Of a stretch of 64,000 nt of DNA, positions 17,681-26,290 are shown one piece after another. Position 1 is the first letter of the stretch. Every line of letters begins with the position of its first letter. The stretch is from Euhalothece natronophila Z-M001 (lineage in GTDB: Bacteria > Cyanobacteriota > Cyanobacteriia > Cyanobacteriales > Rubidibacteraceae): NCBI RefSeq assembly GCF_007904085.1, contig NZ_CP042326.1, forward strand, positions 1,426,001-1,490,000. Reading direction: 5' to 3'. Below the pieces are notes generated by a model, which was not told the DNA's origin, ran no database searches, and saw only the letters and a program-made list of their open reading frames with translations. The position numbers and the translations under genes were made by a program.

Positions 17681-18850
17681 ATGAGTAACCAACTAGACGC
17701 GATCGCGCCTCATGGGGGCGAATTAATTAACTGTATTGCTAACGAAGCAGAAAAAAAAGAATTTCTAGCCCAAGCAGACACCCTTCCCCGAGTACAATTA
17801 GACGGGCGGGCAACCTCTGACCTAGAAATGATTGCGATTGGTGGGTTTAGTCCTCTCCGTGGCTTCATGGAACAAAAAGACTATGAACAGGTAGTTACGG
17901 ATATGCACTTAGAGAATGGCTTACCCTGGTCAATTCCTGTTACCCTGTCCGTCACGGAAGAAGAAGCCGAACCGCTTAAGGAAGGGGGTTGGGTACGCCT
18001 TGATGATCCCCAAGGGGATTTCATTGGCGTGTTAGAACTAACTCAAAAATACCGCTATAACAAAGCCCATGAAGCGACGAATGTTTATCGCACCGATGAA
18101 GAAAAACATCCCGGAGTCGCCGTCATTTACCAAAAAGGGCCAATTAATCTAGCAGGGCCGGTTTGGCTATTAGAACGCAAACCCCATCCTCTCTTTCCGA
18201 ACTATCAAGTTGATCCTGCCGCATCTCGCGCCATGTTCCGCGATAAAGGTTGGAGAACGATTGTTGGTTTTCAAACTCGTAACCCCATTCACCGCGCCCA
18301 TGAATATATCCAAAAATGTGCTTTAGAAACGGTAGATGGCTTATTTTTACATCCCCTTGTTGGCGCAACCAAAAGTGATGATATTCCAGCAGATGTGCGG
18401 ATGCGCTGTTACGAAATTATGATTAATAATTATTTCCCTCAAGAACGGGTCATTTTAGCGATTAATCCTGCGGCTATGCGATATGCTGGCCCCAGAGAGG
18501 CAATTTTCCATGCTTTAGTGCGGAAAAACTATGGTTGCACCCATTTCATTGTCGGGCGCGATCATGCTGGCGTTGGGGATTATTATGGCACGTATGATGC
18601 TCAAGAAATTTTCAATGAGTTTGATCCTGAGAGTTTAGGGATTACTCCCATGCGCTTTGAACACGCCTTTTATTGCAAGCGCACTAAGCAAATGGCAACG
18701 ACAAAAACCAGTCCTAGTACCCCTGAAGAAAGACTACATTTATCAGGAACAAAAGTTCGGGCGATGTTACGGGAAGGACAACTGCCTCCAGAGGAGTTTT
18801 CTCGTCCTGAGGTTGCCCAAGAGTTAGTGAAAGCGATGCAGGCTAATTAA
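17681..18850 (+). CDS. sat: Sulfate adenylyltransferase (ATP sulfurylase)
   Basis: Sat activates sulfate with ATP to give APS, the first step of assimilatory sulfate reduction. The 389-aa protein has the N-terminal PUA-like domain (about 1-165) and the catalytic domain with [15 protein letters not shown] (QTRNPxHRAH motif, about 194-207), [12 protein letters not shown] (about 294-305) and an [14 protein letters not shown] segment. There is no APS-kinase domain. Size and motifs are those of stand-alone cyanobacterial Sat. Confidence 0.97.
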   Translation: MSNQLDAIAPHGGELINCIANEAEKKEFLAQADTLPRVQLDGRATSDLEMIAIGGFSPLRGFMEQKDYEQVVTDMHLENGLPWSIPVTLSVTEEEAEPLKEGGWVRLDDPQGDFIGVLELTQKYRYNKAHEATNVYRTDEEKHPGVAVIYQKGPINLAGPVWLLERKPHPLFPNYQVDPAASRAMFRDKGWRTIVGFQTRNPIHRAHEYIQKCALETVDGLFLHPLVGATKSDDIPADVRMRCYEIMINNYFPQERVILAINPAAMRYAGPREAIFHALVRKNYGCTHFIVGRDHAGVGDYYGTYDAQEIFNEFDPESLGITPMRFEHAFYCKRTKQMATTKTSPSTPEERLHLSGTKVRAMLREGQLPPEEFSRPEVAQELVKAMQAN

Positions 18851-18852
18851 TA

Positions 18853-18901
18853 TTAGTCATTAGTCATTGGTCATTTGTCCTTCGTCATTAGTCATTAGTC
18901 A
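18853..18901. repeat. Tandem heptanucleotide repeat (TTNGTCA x7)
   Basis: Seven tandem 7-base units directly follow sat: TTAGTCA, TTAGTCA, TTGGTCA, TTTGTCC, TTCGTCA, TTAGTCA, TTAGTCA. This is a cyanobacterial STRR. The same unit, permuted and inverted, occurs near 4131, and related TTGTCCT or TTATTTG units occur at 36655 and 38199. Confidence 0.85.
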
Positions 18902-18907
18902 TTTGAT

Positions 18908-18931
18908 CCCCCCTAGAGTTAATAAGGGGGG
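18908..18931. repeat. C-run/G-run palindrome after sat
   Basis: A 7-bp stem (CCCCCCT / AGGGGGG) with a 10-base loop, followed by a second GATAGGGGG. It belongs to the dispersed C-run/G-run palindrome type also seen after ggpS and upstream of ndhD. It may end sat transcription, but no T run follows. Confidence 0.6.
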
Positions 18932-18985
18932 AATGATAGGGGGATTAGATTAAAATGAAGCCAAACGATCAGTTCTATTATTAAT

Positions 18986-20698
18986 ATGCAACCGAGAGAT
19001 ACACAAGTTCTTCCCATTGCACCAGAAACCACCGTCTATCGATCGCGCACTTGGGAGCGTTTAAAATTTGAAATTGAATATGGGCTACAACGGGGAACAA
19101 CGGCTAATTCTTATTTAATTCAGGGAGAAAAAACTGCCCTATTAGATCCCCCAGGGGAATCATTTACTGAGATATTCTTAGAGTCGCTAAAACAACGAAT
19201 CTCTCTGGCTAGCATTGATTATCTCATTCTCGGTCATGTTAATCCCAATCGCGCGGAAACTCTAAAAGCCTTCTTAAAACTTGTTCCTGATGTAACGATT
19301 GTCTGTTCTAATCCAGCAGCCATGTCTCTGCATCAGTTATTAGGAGAGAATGCAGTTCACTATCGGGTGATTAAAGGGGAAGAAACGCTCGATTTAGGGA
19401 ATGGTCATCATTTAGAATTTCTATTAACTCCCACGCCACGCTGGTCAGATCAGCTTTGCACCTATGATCCTAAAACCAAGATTCTGTTTACAGATAAGTT
19501 ATTTGGGGCGCATGTGTGTGGGGAACAGATTTTTGATGAAGGATGGCAGGTTTATCAAGAAGATCGGCGTTACTATTTTGATTGTCTAATGGCTCCTCAT
19601 GCTAGTCAAGTGGGGACGATTTTAGAGAGATTTAAAGGGAAATCAGCTAATACTTATGGAACTGGTCATGGCCCCATTGTGCGTTATGGCTTACAGGCGT
19701 TAACCAATGCCTATCAAGAATGGATTACTCAACAACAGCAACAGGGGGTTAAAGTGGCTTTACTCTATGCCTCAGCTTATGGAAATACGGCGACCATTGC
19801 TAACGCGATCGCGCGAGGAGTGACTAAAGCAGGAGTTGCCATAGAATCCATTAACTGCGAATTTACTGACCCAGAAACCATTAAATCAGTGCTACAAAAA
19901 ACATCTGGCTTTATTATGGGATCGCCAACATTAGGGGGACACGCACCGACACAAGTCCAAACTGCCCTCGGGATTGTTCTTTCTACCGCAGAAACCAGCC
20001 AGTTAGCAGGGGTTTTCGGTTCTTATGGTTGGAGTGGAGAAGCCATTGATATCCTCGAACAGAAAATTAAAGATGCTGGTTATCGCTTTGGCTTTGATCC
20101 CATTCGTGTCAAATTTAAACCCACTGATAGTACCCTCAAATACTGTGAAGAAGCAGGAACGGATTTTGCCCAAAAAGTAAAACGGAAACAGAAGAAACAA
20201 ATTGCCCGTCAAAGTGTCAGTGATTCTCTGGCAGCGCGAACAGAACAAGCATTAGGGCGAGTTGTCGGTGCCTTATGTGTGGTAACGGCGAAAAAAGGGG
20301 AACTGGCAAATGGAATGTTAGCCTCTTGGGTATCGCAAGCAACATTCTCCCCTCCAGGTTTAACGGTAGCGGTGGCAAAAGAACGCGCGATCGAATCATT
20401 AATGTATGTTGGGAGTCCTTTTGTCCTAAATATCCTTCCTGAAGGAAAGCAATTACAAAAGCATTTTATGAAAAATTATGCCCCAGGGGAAGATCGTTTT
20501 GCCAATGTTGAAACGGAAGAAGCAGAAAATGGTTGTCCTATTTTAACCCAAGCCCTCGCCTATATTGAATTACAAGTGGAAAATCGCATGGAATGTGGCG
20601 ATCACTGGTTAGTGTATGGTGTCGCCAAAGCTGGGAAGGTATTAGATCCTGAAAAAGTAACCGCCGTTCATCATCGTAATTCAGGTAGTCATTATTAA
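18986..20698 (+). CDS. flv1: A-type diflavin flavoprotein, Flv1-like
   Basis: Flv1/Flv3 heteromers reduce O2 to water with NAD(P)H as a photosynthetic electron sink. The 570-aa protein has a beta-lactamase-like domain (about 30-245), a flavodoxin domain (KVALLYASAYGNTATIANAI, from about 256) and a C-terminal flavin-reductase domain (about 425-570). The canonical di-iron ligand motif HxExDH is replaced by GHVNPNRA (83-90), as expected for Flv1 rather than Flv3. Flv3 is not in the window. The 3' end overlaps the convergent sigma gene by 18 bases. Confidence 0.85.
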   Translation: MQPRDTQVLPIAPETTVYRSRTWERLKFEIEYGLQRGTTANSYLIQGEKTALLDPPGESFTEIFLESLKQRISLASIDYLILGHVNPNRAETLKAFLKLVPDVTIVCSNPAAMSLHQLLGENAVHYRVIKGEETLDLGNGHHLEFLLTPTPRWSDQLCTYDPKTKILFTDKLFGAHVCGEQIFDEGWQVYQEDRRYYFDCLMAPHASQVGTILERFKGKSANTYGTGHGPIVRYGLQALTNAYQEWITQQQQQGVKVALLYASAYGNTATIANAIARGVTKAGVAIESINCEFTDPETIKSVLQKTSGFIMGSPTLGGHAPTQVQTALGIVLSTAETSQLAGVFGSYGWSGEAIDILEQKIKDAGYRFGFDPIRVKFKPTDSTLKYCEEAGTDFAQKVKRKQKKQIARQSVSDSLAARTEQALGRVVGALCVVTAKKGELANGMLASWVSQATFSPPGLTVAVAKERAIESLMYVGSPFVLNILPEGKQLQKHFMKNYAPGEDRFANVETEEAENGCPILTQALAYIELQVENRMECGDHWLVYGVAKAGKVLDPEKVTAVHHRNSGSHY

Positions 20699-21277
20699 CC
20701 GTAATTTCTTTAAGCCTTTTTCTGCGTGTTTGCGAGAGGTTGCCGGTTTAATATTCAGAACTTTCGCAATTTTACCGTGGGGAATGGCTTTTAAGTAGTA
20801 ATGTCGGATCACATAGCTTTGGGAAGGGGGAAGCTGCGCGATCGCGCTTTCAAGACTTTCTCGTATTTCTTCTCGTACCGCCACCTCCTCAGGAGATAGT
20901 TGCTGATTGGGATAGTTTTCATTCCCTTCTAAAGTGAAGTAACGAATTGCCCGTTTCCGTCGGGACACATCTCGACAACGATTGCGCGTCATGGTCATGA
21001 AAAGACTTCTTAAACTGGTTAATCGTTCCCGATATTGACTGAGTTTAGAAAAGCCTTGACACATAATTTCTTGTTTTAGATCTTCTGCTTCTTCCACATT
21101 ATTCTCCATCCAAACCAAACAATAGCGATAAATTTCTGCCTCATATAATTTCCATAATTGCCAATAAGCCTGTTGATTACCAGCAAAAAAACGCGCTAAT
21201 AGTTCCGATTCATAAGAGTTTGCTGTAGATTTCACGGGAGACGAAGCAACCATAATCATCAAAAAATTACATACCAT
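20681..21277 (-). CDS. ECF-like RNA polymerase sigma factor
   Basis: A 198-aa protein with sigma region 2 (ELLARFFAGNQQAYWQL, then EAEDLKQEIM and a TRNRCRDVSRRKR helix) and region 4 (LPPSQSYVIRHYYLKAIPHGKIAKVLNIKPATSRKHAEKGLKKLR, helix-turn-helix at about 150-190). Regions 1 and 3 are missing, as in ECF sigma factors. No anti-sigma gene is adjacent. The ATG at 21277 lies directly beside a hairpin that could hide it; in-frame ATGs at 21259 and 21253 are alternatives. It is divergent from the HTH-NTPase gene across a 195-base region with iterons. Confidence 0.8.
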   Translation of the reverse strand: MVCNFLMIMVASSPVKSTANSYESELLARFFAGNQQAYWQLWKLYEAEIYRYCLVWMENNVEEAEDLKQEIMCQGFSKLSQYRERLTSLRSLFMTMTRNRCRDVSRRKRAIRYFTLEGNENYPNQQLSPEEVAVREEIRESLESAIAQLPPSQSYVIRHYYLKAIPHGKIAKVLNIKPATSRKHAEKGLKKLRLIMTT

Positions 21278-21278
21278 T

Positions 21279-21309
21279 AGAAGACAATCATAGTCTTCTG
21301 ATTTTTTTT
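21279..21309 (+). terminator. Intrinsic terminator just upstream of the sigma gene
   Basis: A perfect 7-bp stem (AGAAGAC / GTCTTCT) with a 7-base loop is followed by GA and eight T on the plus strand. No plus-strand gene ends nearby except flv1, about 580 bases upstream, so flv1 read-through antisense to the whole sigma gene would stop here. On the minus strand the same hairpin sits in the sigma mRNA leader beside the ATG. Confidence 0.7.
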
Positions 21310-21340
21310 GAAAAGTGGTTTTGGATGACTTTAGTTCAAG

Positions 21341-21400
21341 AAATAATCACCTAAGTTCATCGAAGTTCACTTAAAATCACATAAAATCATTTAAGTTCAC
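21341..21400. promoter_or_regulatory. Six 10-bp iterons upstream of the HTH-NTPase promoter
   Basis: Six consecutive decamers in exact 10-base register: aaataatcac, ctaagttcat, cgaagttcac, ttaaaatcac, ataaaatcat, ttaagttcac. TCA is invariant at positions 7-9 and A at position 3. A 10-bp period puts each unit on the same face of the DNA helix. The array ends 10 bases before a -35-like TTGATT, the usual place for activator binding. A partial seventh unit (TTAGTTCAAG) precedes it out of register by one base. Confidence 0.75.
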
Positions 21401-21410
21401 TTATTTTTTT

Positions 21411-21440
21411 TTGATTTAGAAGAATAAAATCCCCTATACT
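21411..21440 (+). promoter_or_regulatory. Sigma70-type promoter of the HTH-NTPase gene
   Basis: TTGATT (21411-21416), an 18-base spacer and TATACT (21435-21440). The predicted start of transcription is about 25 bases before the ATG at 21473. Its position directly after the iteron array suggests that it is controlled from there. Confidence 0.6.
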
Positions 21441-21472
21441 AGAAACTAGCGTGACTCTAAATCTGGCAATTA

Positions 21473-22810
21473 ATGGACATCGAAACAGCAATTGCTTGTA
21501 TTAACTATCTTCTGATCCATAACACTGCAAATGGTGAAAGAATTAACGAAATAGAAGAAGAACTTCTCCGTGGTTGTTGGGAAGGAAAAAGTTATCAACA
21601 AATTGCGCGAGAATCCAAGCGAACCAATGATAGAAGCTATATTAGTAACTGTGCCTCTGCTCTTTGGAAAGACTTATCAGAAGCTCTAGGAGAAAATATT
21701 AAACTCAGTTCTTTAAAAAATGCCCTTCAAGATTGGTATAATTCTGGTGGAAAAGCTAAATTAGAATCTCGTGGTTTTTATCCTCGCCAAAGACATCAAT
21801 TTTTTAATTTATTAAATAACAACAACTATATTTATCGTCAAGAAGAAGAAACTTGTTATTATGCTATAGTTCAAAACATTTGTTTACGGTTAAAAGGCTT
21901 AACTCAAGTTGGTAAAACTGTCATGATCAAGCGAGTAATTTCTCGCTTAAAAGAAGAAAAAAAATATAATTTTGTTTATTTAAGCTTCAAAGAGATTGAA
22001 AACGAACGCTTAACTAATCTTGAAGATTTAATTCGCTGGTTAGCTGAAAAAATAACGAAAAAACTTAATTATAATTATGATCTTGACAATTACTGGAAAC
22101 CCAAACGTCTTGGGGCAATTGTTCAATGTAGCAGTTATTTAGAGGAATATATTTTGTCTAAATTAGAATACCCAGTAGTTTTATGTATCGATGATGTCCA
22201 TTTACTTTTACCTTACCAACAGATTAATGATAACTTTTTTAAAATGCTACGATCATGGTTAGAAAAGGAAGATCCAGTTTGGAGAGACTTTTTCCGTCTA
22301 GCGATTATCTATACCACTGATATTTATACCTCCCAAGATATTAACCGATCTCCATTTAATTTGGGAACAGTAGTTGAGTTATCGGAATTTAATGAAGATG
22401 AAGTCGAAAAAGTCATTAAAACTTATCCCCGTATTCAACCTGAACAATTACCTTCAAATTCAGTTACTCAATTCCGTCATCTCATTAATGATAATCCCTA
22501 TTTACTAACTATTGCTCTTGAATACCTTAGTGTTCATCCCAAACAAACACTATTAGATATTATCTCCACTGCTTCAACTGATGTGGGAATTTATCAAGCC
22601 CATTTACGTAATTTATGGCTTAAATTAGAGCAAAATTCAGAACTAGAAGCCCTATTTAAAAAAGTTATCAAATCTCCAAATAAAGTAATGCTAAAACCAC
22701 ACCAAAGCGATTTTCTACAAAGAATGGGGCTAGTAAAAATTCTTCCTGAAGGTGGAGTTAAACCTCGTTGTGAGTTATATCGTCAGTATTTTAGTCGCTA
22801 TTGGAGTTAA
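21473..22810 (+). CDS. HTH-STAND-type NTPase (conflict or regulatory ATPase)
   Basis: The N-terminal domain (about 1-80) is the helix-turn-helix module common at the front of cyanobacterial NB-ARC proteins (LLRGCWEGKSYQQIARES and LWKDLSEALGENI). An NTPase domain follows with Walker A GLTQVGKT (142-149) and Walker B LCIDDVHLL (acidic pair 240-241), then a winged-helix-like C-terminal part. No WD40, TPR or caspase domain is attached, so the protein (445 aa) is a bare switch. It lies six bases upstream of the AAA-like gene and behind its own iterons, so autoregulation is plausible. Family from sequence, role from inference. Confidence 0.7.
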   Translation: MDIETAIACINYLLIHNTANGERINEIEEELLRGCWEGKSYQQIARESKRTNDRSYISNCASALWKDLSEALGENIKLSSLKNALQDWYNSGGKAKLESRGFYPRQRHQFFNLLNNNNYIYRQEEETCYYAIVQNICLRLKGLTQVGKTVMIKRVISRLKEEKKYNFVYLSFKEIENERLTNLEDLIRWLAEKITKKLNYNYDLDNYWKPKRLGAIVQCSSYLEEYILSKLEYPVVLCIDDVHLLLPYQQINDNFFKMLRSWLEKEDPVWRDFFRLAIIYTTDIYTSQDINRSPFNLGTVVELSEFNEDEVEKVIKTYPRIQPEQLPSNSVTQFRHLINDNPYLLTIALEYLSVHPKQTLLDIISTASTDVGIYQAHLRNLWLKLEQNSELEALFKKVIKSPNKVMLKPHQSDFLQRMGLVKILPEGGVKPRCELYRQYFSRYWS

Positions 22811-22816
22811 GTAATT

Positions 22817-24204
22817 TTGATTAATAATTATAAGAGTGACTTTCGATATAAATATGATGGAGGAAGTCTTTCTAGTAATTCTCCCACCTATGTAACCCGT
22901 CAAGCTGATTTTGATCTTTACCATGCTCTACTTAATCAGGAATATTGTCATATTTTTAATGCTAGACAGATGGGAAAATCAAGTTTAAGGAAACGTATTA
23001 AAGCACAATTGAATGAGCAAAATTTTGCTTGTTGTACTATTGACATGAGTACTATTTGTGGCAAAGAAGTCAGCAAAGAAAATTTTTATCAAGACTTATT
23101 TCATAATCTCAAAGTTAATCTTAAAATTGATCCCACTGAAGCTAATTACCTAGCGTGGGAACAAAATAGAGAATCATTTTCTTTAGAGAGGCAATTTATT
23201 GAATTAATAGAAAAAGTGATTCTGGTTCAAATTAGATCCCCTATTGTAATTTTTTTGATGAAATTGATAGTCTTTTAACACTTTCCTTTGAAAAGGATAA
23301 ATGGTTACAATTAATTCGCAGTTTTTATGATCGTCGCTATCATAATAAAGATCAAAAATTAACACGTTTAAGTTTCGTCTTTATTGGAGTAGTTAGTACA
23401 TCAGATTTGATAATTAATGCTGATTCGACACTTTTTAATATCAGTAAATCAATTGAGATAACTGATTTTAAACTAAGAGAGTGCCAACCATTAGAAAGAG
23501 GATTGACTGATTTTGTTGAAGATACTCACACGGTAATGAAGGAGATATTAAAATGGACAGGGGGGCAACCTTTCTTAACTCAAAAAATATGCTGGTTAAT
23601 CACTAAAAATGCACCTATAAAAAAGGGAAGTGAGTCTGTTAAAATTAGGCAAATCATTCTTAATGATATATTAACTAATTGGGAATCAACCGACAGTCCT
23701 GAACATTTAAAGACTATTCGCGATCGCCTTTTGTGGCAGTTTCGTTATCCTTTCACAGGTTCCAAAAGAATGAAGACTTGGCATCAAATACTAAGAAAAA
23801 AAGACGATTATAATTTTCCGCCTCCTAGTACACAAATTCTATCTTGGTACTTATTAATATTAAAACGCAGTTATATAATTTATTCCGAATGCAATCGCGC
23901 ACAAAAGTATTTACTTAGATCAGGATTAGTACGATGCCAAAATAATCGCTTAGTGATCAAAAATGAAATCTACCGGGCTGTTTTTACAGAAGCATGGGCA
24001 AAACATCAGTTAAAAGCTATAAATTCAGGAAATCATTTACGACGATGGGTATTGCTAGGAGTTGGAGGACTCGGACTTTTATCAGTGTTTGGCTTACAAT
24101 GCTTACCAATTGAGGAAGCTTTTCCCCCTATGCCAGAAGAAAATCAAGACCAACGTTTGAAAAACTCGCCACTAAATCCACATCTCACAGACCATAATCT
24201 TTGA
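22817..24204 (+). pseudogene. AAA-like domain (AAA_35-type) NTPase gene, frameshifted
   Basis: Two open frames make up one protein of the cyanobacterial AAA-like family. The first part has the opening GGSLSSNSPTYVTRQAD and the P-loop RQMGKSS (50-56). The second part has the Walker B continuation DEIDSLL, TRLSFVFIGVVSTSDL, the WTGGQPFLTQK motif and a C-terminal membrane helix. The frames join exactly at a run of seven T (23250-23256) inside VIF-DEID. A -1 slip at T TTT TTG would restore a protein of about 462 aa. It may be a real mutation, a sequencing error or programmed slippage. Start is TTG at 22817. Confidence 0.8.
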
Positions 24205-24221
24205 TTTGTCGAGGGAGGATG

Positions 24222-24950
24222 TCACACGAGAATACTAGGCTCTTTTTGAGTGGGAATCACTTTTAAAACATTTTGTTGAGCGCAATAAGCAAGGTCTTCG
24301 GTTTGTCCCAGTCGTAATAAGCGCTGTCCATGACTGGATAGATGAAACAACTCTAACAGGTTATCCTGCCATTGTGAGTATAGCGCGATCGCGCCAATCA
24401 CTTCATCATTCCCCACACTTTTCGCTATTTTATGACTTAAAGGTGGTAAAAGGAGAGAAGCAATTTTCCCCGCGCAAGCTGTATCCTCAAGGGAATAACT
24501 CCCCTGCCAACCTGAACACACTAGCCACACAGTTTCTGGTTGTTCCTGCTTCAAATAATCAATAACAGAATGATCATTGACAAATGCTGCTGTCAGTACC
24601 ACCGAGGAGTTTTCAACTCGATGCAGGGCGCGAGTGCCATTAGTGGTACTGAGAAAAAATCGTTTCCCTTTCACCAACTCACAAGTACAGTCTAGAGGAG
24701 AATTCCCTAAATCACACCCTTCTACCTTTGCGCCTCCCCTTTCCCCGGCTCGCAAACGCAGTTTGGTTTCCCATTTAGCACTGACATCCATTAATTCTTC
24801 AATATCACTAAAGGCTTGCACTGCTTCAGCCCCTGCAGCCAAGACTGTTGCAATGGTCGTTGTTGCCCTTAGCACATCAATTACAACTGCACAATCAGGC
24901 AGATAATCGGTTGGCGTTGCTTCTGGGGTCTCATAAACAAATAGCTTCAC
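24222..24950 (-). CDS. comB: ComB-family 2-phosphosulfolactate phosphatase-like protein
   Basis: ComB hydrolyses 2-phospho-3-sulfolactate in archaeal coenzyme M synthesis. Homologues are common in cyanobacteria, where the substrate is less clear. The 242-aa protein has the family motifs [20 protein letters not shown] (about 22-41), [20 protein letters not shown] (about 65-84) and [10 protein letters not shown] (about 99-108). No other coenzyme M gene is near. The start ATG at 24950 matches the usual N-terminus (MKLFVYETP). Confidence 0.85.
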   Translation of the reverse strand: MKLFVYETPEATPTDYLPDCAVVIDVLRATTTIATVLAAGAEAVQAFSDIEELMDVSAKWETKLRLRAGERGGAKVEGCDLGNSPLDCTCELVKGKRFFLSTTNGTRALHRVENSSVVLTAAFVNDHSVIDYLKQEQPETVWLVCSGWQGSYSLEDTACAGKIASLLLPPLSHKIAKSVGNDEVIGAIALYSQWQDNLLELFHLSSHGQRLLRLGQTEDLAYCAQQNVLKVIPTQKEPSILV

Positions 24951-25044
24951 AGTTCTTAGGAGTTTTAGGCAAACATCACCCTGACAATTTAACCAGAAAA
25001 TGTCATCATAGAGTTAAGAGTTTTGTAAAGAAGTATAACAAACT

Positions 25045-25161
25045 ATGAGCGATAAAGAAAAGAATTATTCTTGGAAAGGAAGTCCTAATGCAGGGCTAGT
25101 GTTAAGCATTCTGGCATTATTAGGTGGCATTGCTTTTATCCTTGTCGGCTTTACGGGTTAA
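25045..25161 (+). CDS. Small single-pass membrane protein (38 aa)
   Basis: A 38-codon ORF: a charged N-terminus (MSDKEKNYSWKGSPNAG) followed by one hydrophobic helix (LVLSILALLGGIAFILVGF) and a TAA stop. The composition is typical of small photosynthetic or NDH-associated membrane subunits, but no specific family is recognised. AAAGAAG lies upstream of the ATG. It is divergent from comB. It is too short for routine gene finders, so evidence of translation is only compositional. Confidence 0.6.
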   Translation: MSDKEKNYSWKGSPNAGLVLSILALLGGIAFILVGFTG

Positions 25162-25176
25162 CCAATTGAACCCCAT

Positions 25177-25202
25177 CCCGTTAAATCAAAGATTATAACG
25201 GG
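25177..25202. terminator. Hairpin downstream of the small membrane protein gene
   Basis: A 7-bp stem (CCCGTTA / TAACGGG) with a 12-base loop, 15 bases after the stop codon. No T run follows, so it may protect or end the transcript weakly. The rest of the 187-base gap up to trhO shows nothing else. Confidence 0.4.
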
Positions 25203-25348
25203 AGATTCCCATATAGGCTCTTATCTAGGCTTCCCATACCTTAAAGTTCATAAAATGGTTTTTCCTTTAGGGATTTAATCGTGGTGGTAATCCAAAGATA
25301 AAAGTCTTTTTAGTATAACGAGGATGCCGTTTTCACCATGGTTCTTAA

Positions 25349-26275
25349 TTAAAAATTATAAGATTGTTGTGGCATTTCTGCACCAACGTGCTTTTGTTGA
25401 CGCTGTCTAGCAATTTGTTCTTGTCGCCAACGTTCGGCAAAACGATCGCGCTGTTCCTTAGTTAATTGATCATAGCAATAAGGACAAGAAACCCCAGGCT
25501 GATATTTCTCTGATTTACGATCTTCTGGAGATAAGGGATGACGACAGCCGTAACAAATTTCATGGTTTCCCTTTTCTAAATTCTCATTTACGGCAACACG
25601 ATGATCAAAAACAAAACACTCTCCTTGCCATAACGATTCTTCAGGAGAAATGCTATCTAAATAATTTAATATGCCGCCGTTGAGTTGATAGACTTCTTCA
25701 AATCCTTGTTCTTTTAAGTAAGCACTAGCTTTTTCACAACGGATTCCGCCTGTGCAAAACATGGCAATTTTTTTGTGTTGTTTGGGATCAAGATTTTCTT
25801 CCACAAATTCAGGAAACTCACGAAAATGATCTGTTTTAGGAGAAATCGCATTTTGAAATGTTCCCACTTTATATTCATATTCATTACGAGTATCAATCAC
25901 TAACACTTCGGGATCAGTAATTAATTTATTCCATGTTTCGGGATCAATATGTTGTCCTGTGGTAATTTTGGGATTAATTTCTTCAACTCCCATGGTGACA
26001 ATTTCTGGCTTGATTTTAACTTTCATGCGATGAAAAGGGGGGTTATCACTTTCAGAAAATTTGGGCTGAATATCGGCAAAGCGCTGATCTTGTTTCAAAA
26101 AGTGAATAAAGTTATCAAGGTTTTCTTGTTCTCCAGAAAGGGTAGCATTAATTCCTTCTGATGCTAATAAAATGGTTCCTTTTAGATTTTGTTGTTGGCA
26201 AAAACTGAGAGCGCGATCGCGCAGTTCTTCTAAATTCTCTAATTCAATAAATTTATAAAACGTAACCACAAGCAT
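25349..26275 (-). CDS. trhO: tRNA uridine(34) hydroxylase (rhodanese family)
   Basis: TrhO makes 5-hydroxyuridine at wobble position 34 of tRNAs. The 308-aa protein has the N-terminal acylphosphatase-like domain (YKFIELENLEELRD, about 6-90), a rhodanese domain (about 120-220) with the active-site Cys in CTGGIRCEKAS, and a Cys-rich tail (ICYGCRHPL and VSCPYCYD) that probably binds zinc. GGAGG is positioned well before the ATG. Confidence 0.93.
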   Translation of the reverse strand: MLVVTFYKFIELENLEELRDRALSFCQQQNLKGTILLASEGINATLSGEQENLDNFIHFLKQDQRFADIQPKFSESDNPPFHRMKVKIKPEIVTMGVEEINPKITTGQHIDPETWNKLITDPEVLVIDTRNEYEYKVGTFQNAISPKTDHFREFPEFVEENLDPKQHKKIAMFCTGGIRCEKASAYLKEQGFEEVYQLNGGILNYLDSISPEESLWQGECFVFDHRVAVNENLEKGNHEICYGCRHPLSPEDRKSEKYQPGVSCPYCYDQLTKEQRDRFAERWRQEQIARQRQQKHVGAEMPQQSYNF

Positions 26276-26290
26276 TCTTGATACCTCCTT

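Noticed and set aside
18853-18901. CRISPR-like appearance of tandem repeats after sat
   Set aside because: The 7-base units are directly adjacent with no spacers; there are no cas genes in the window.
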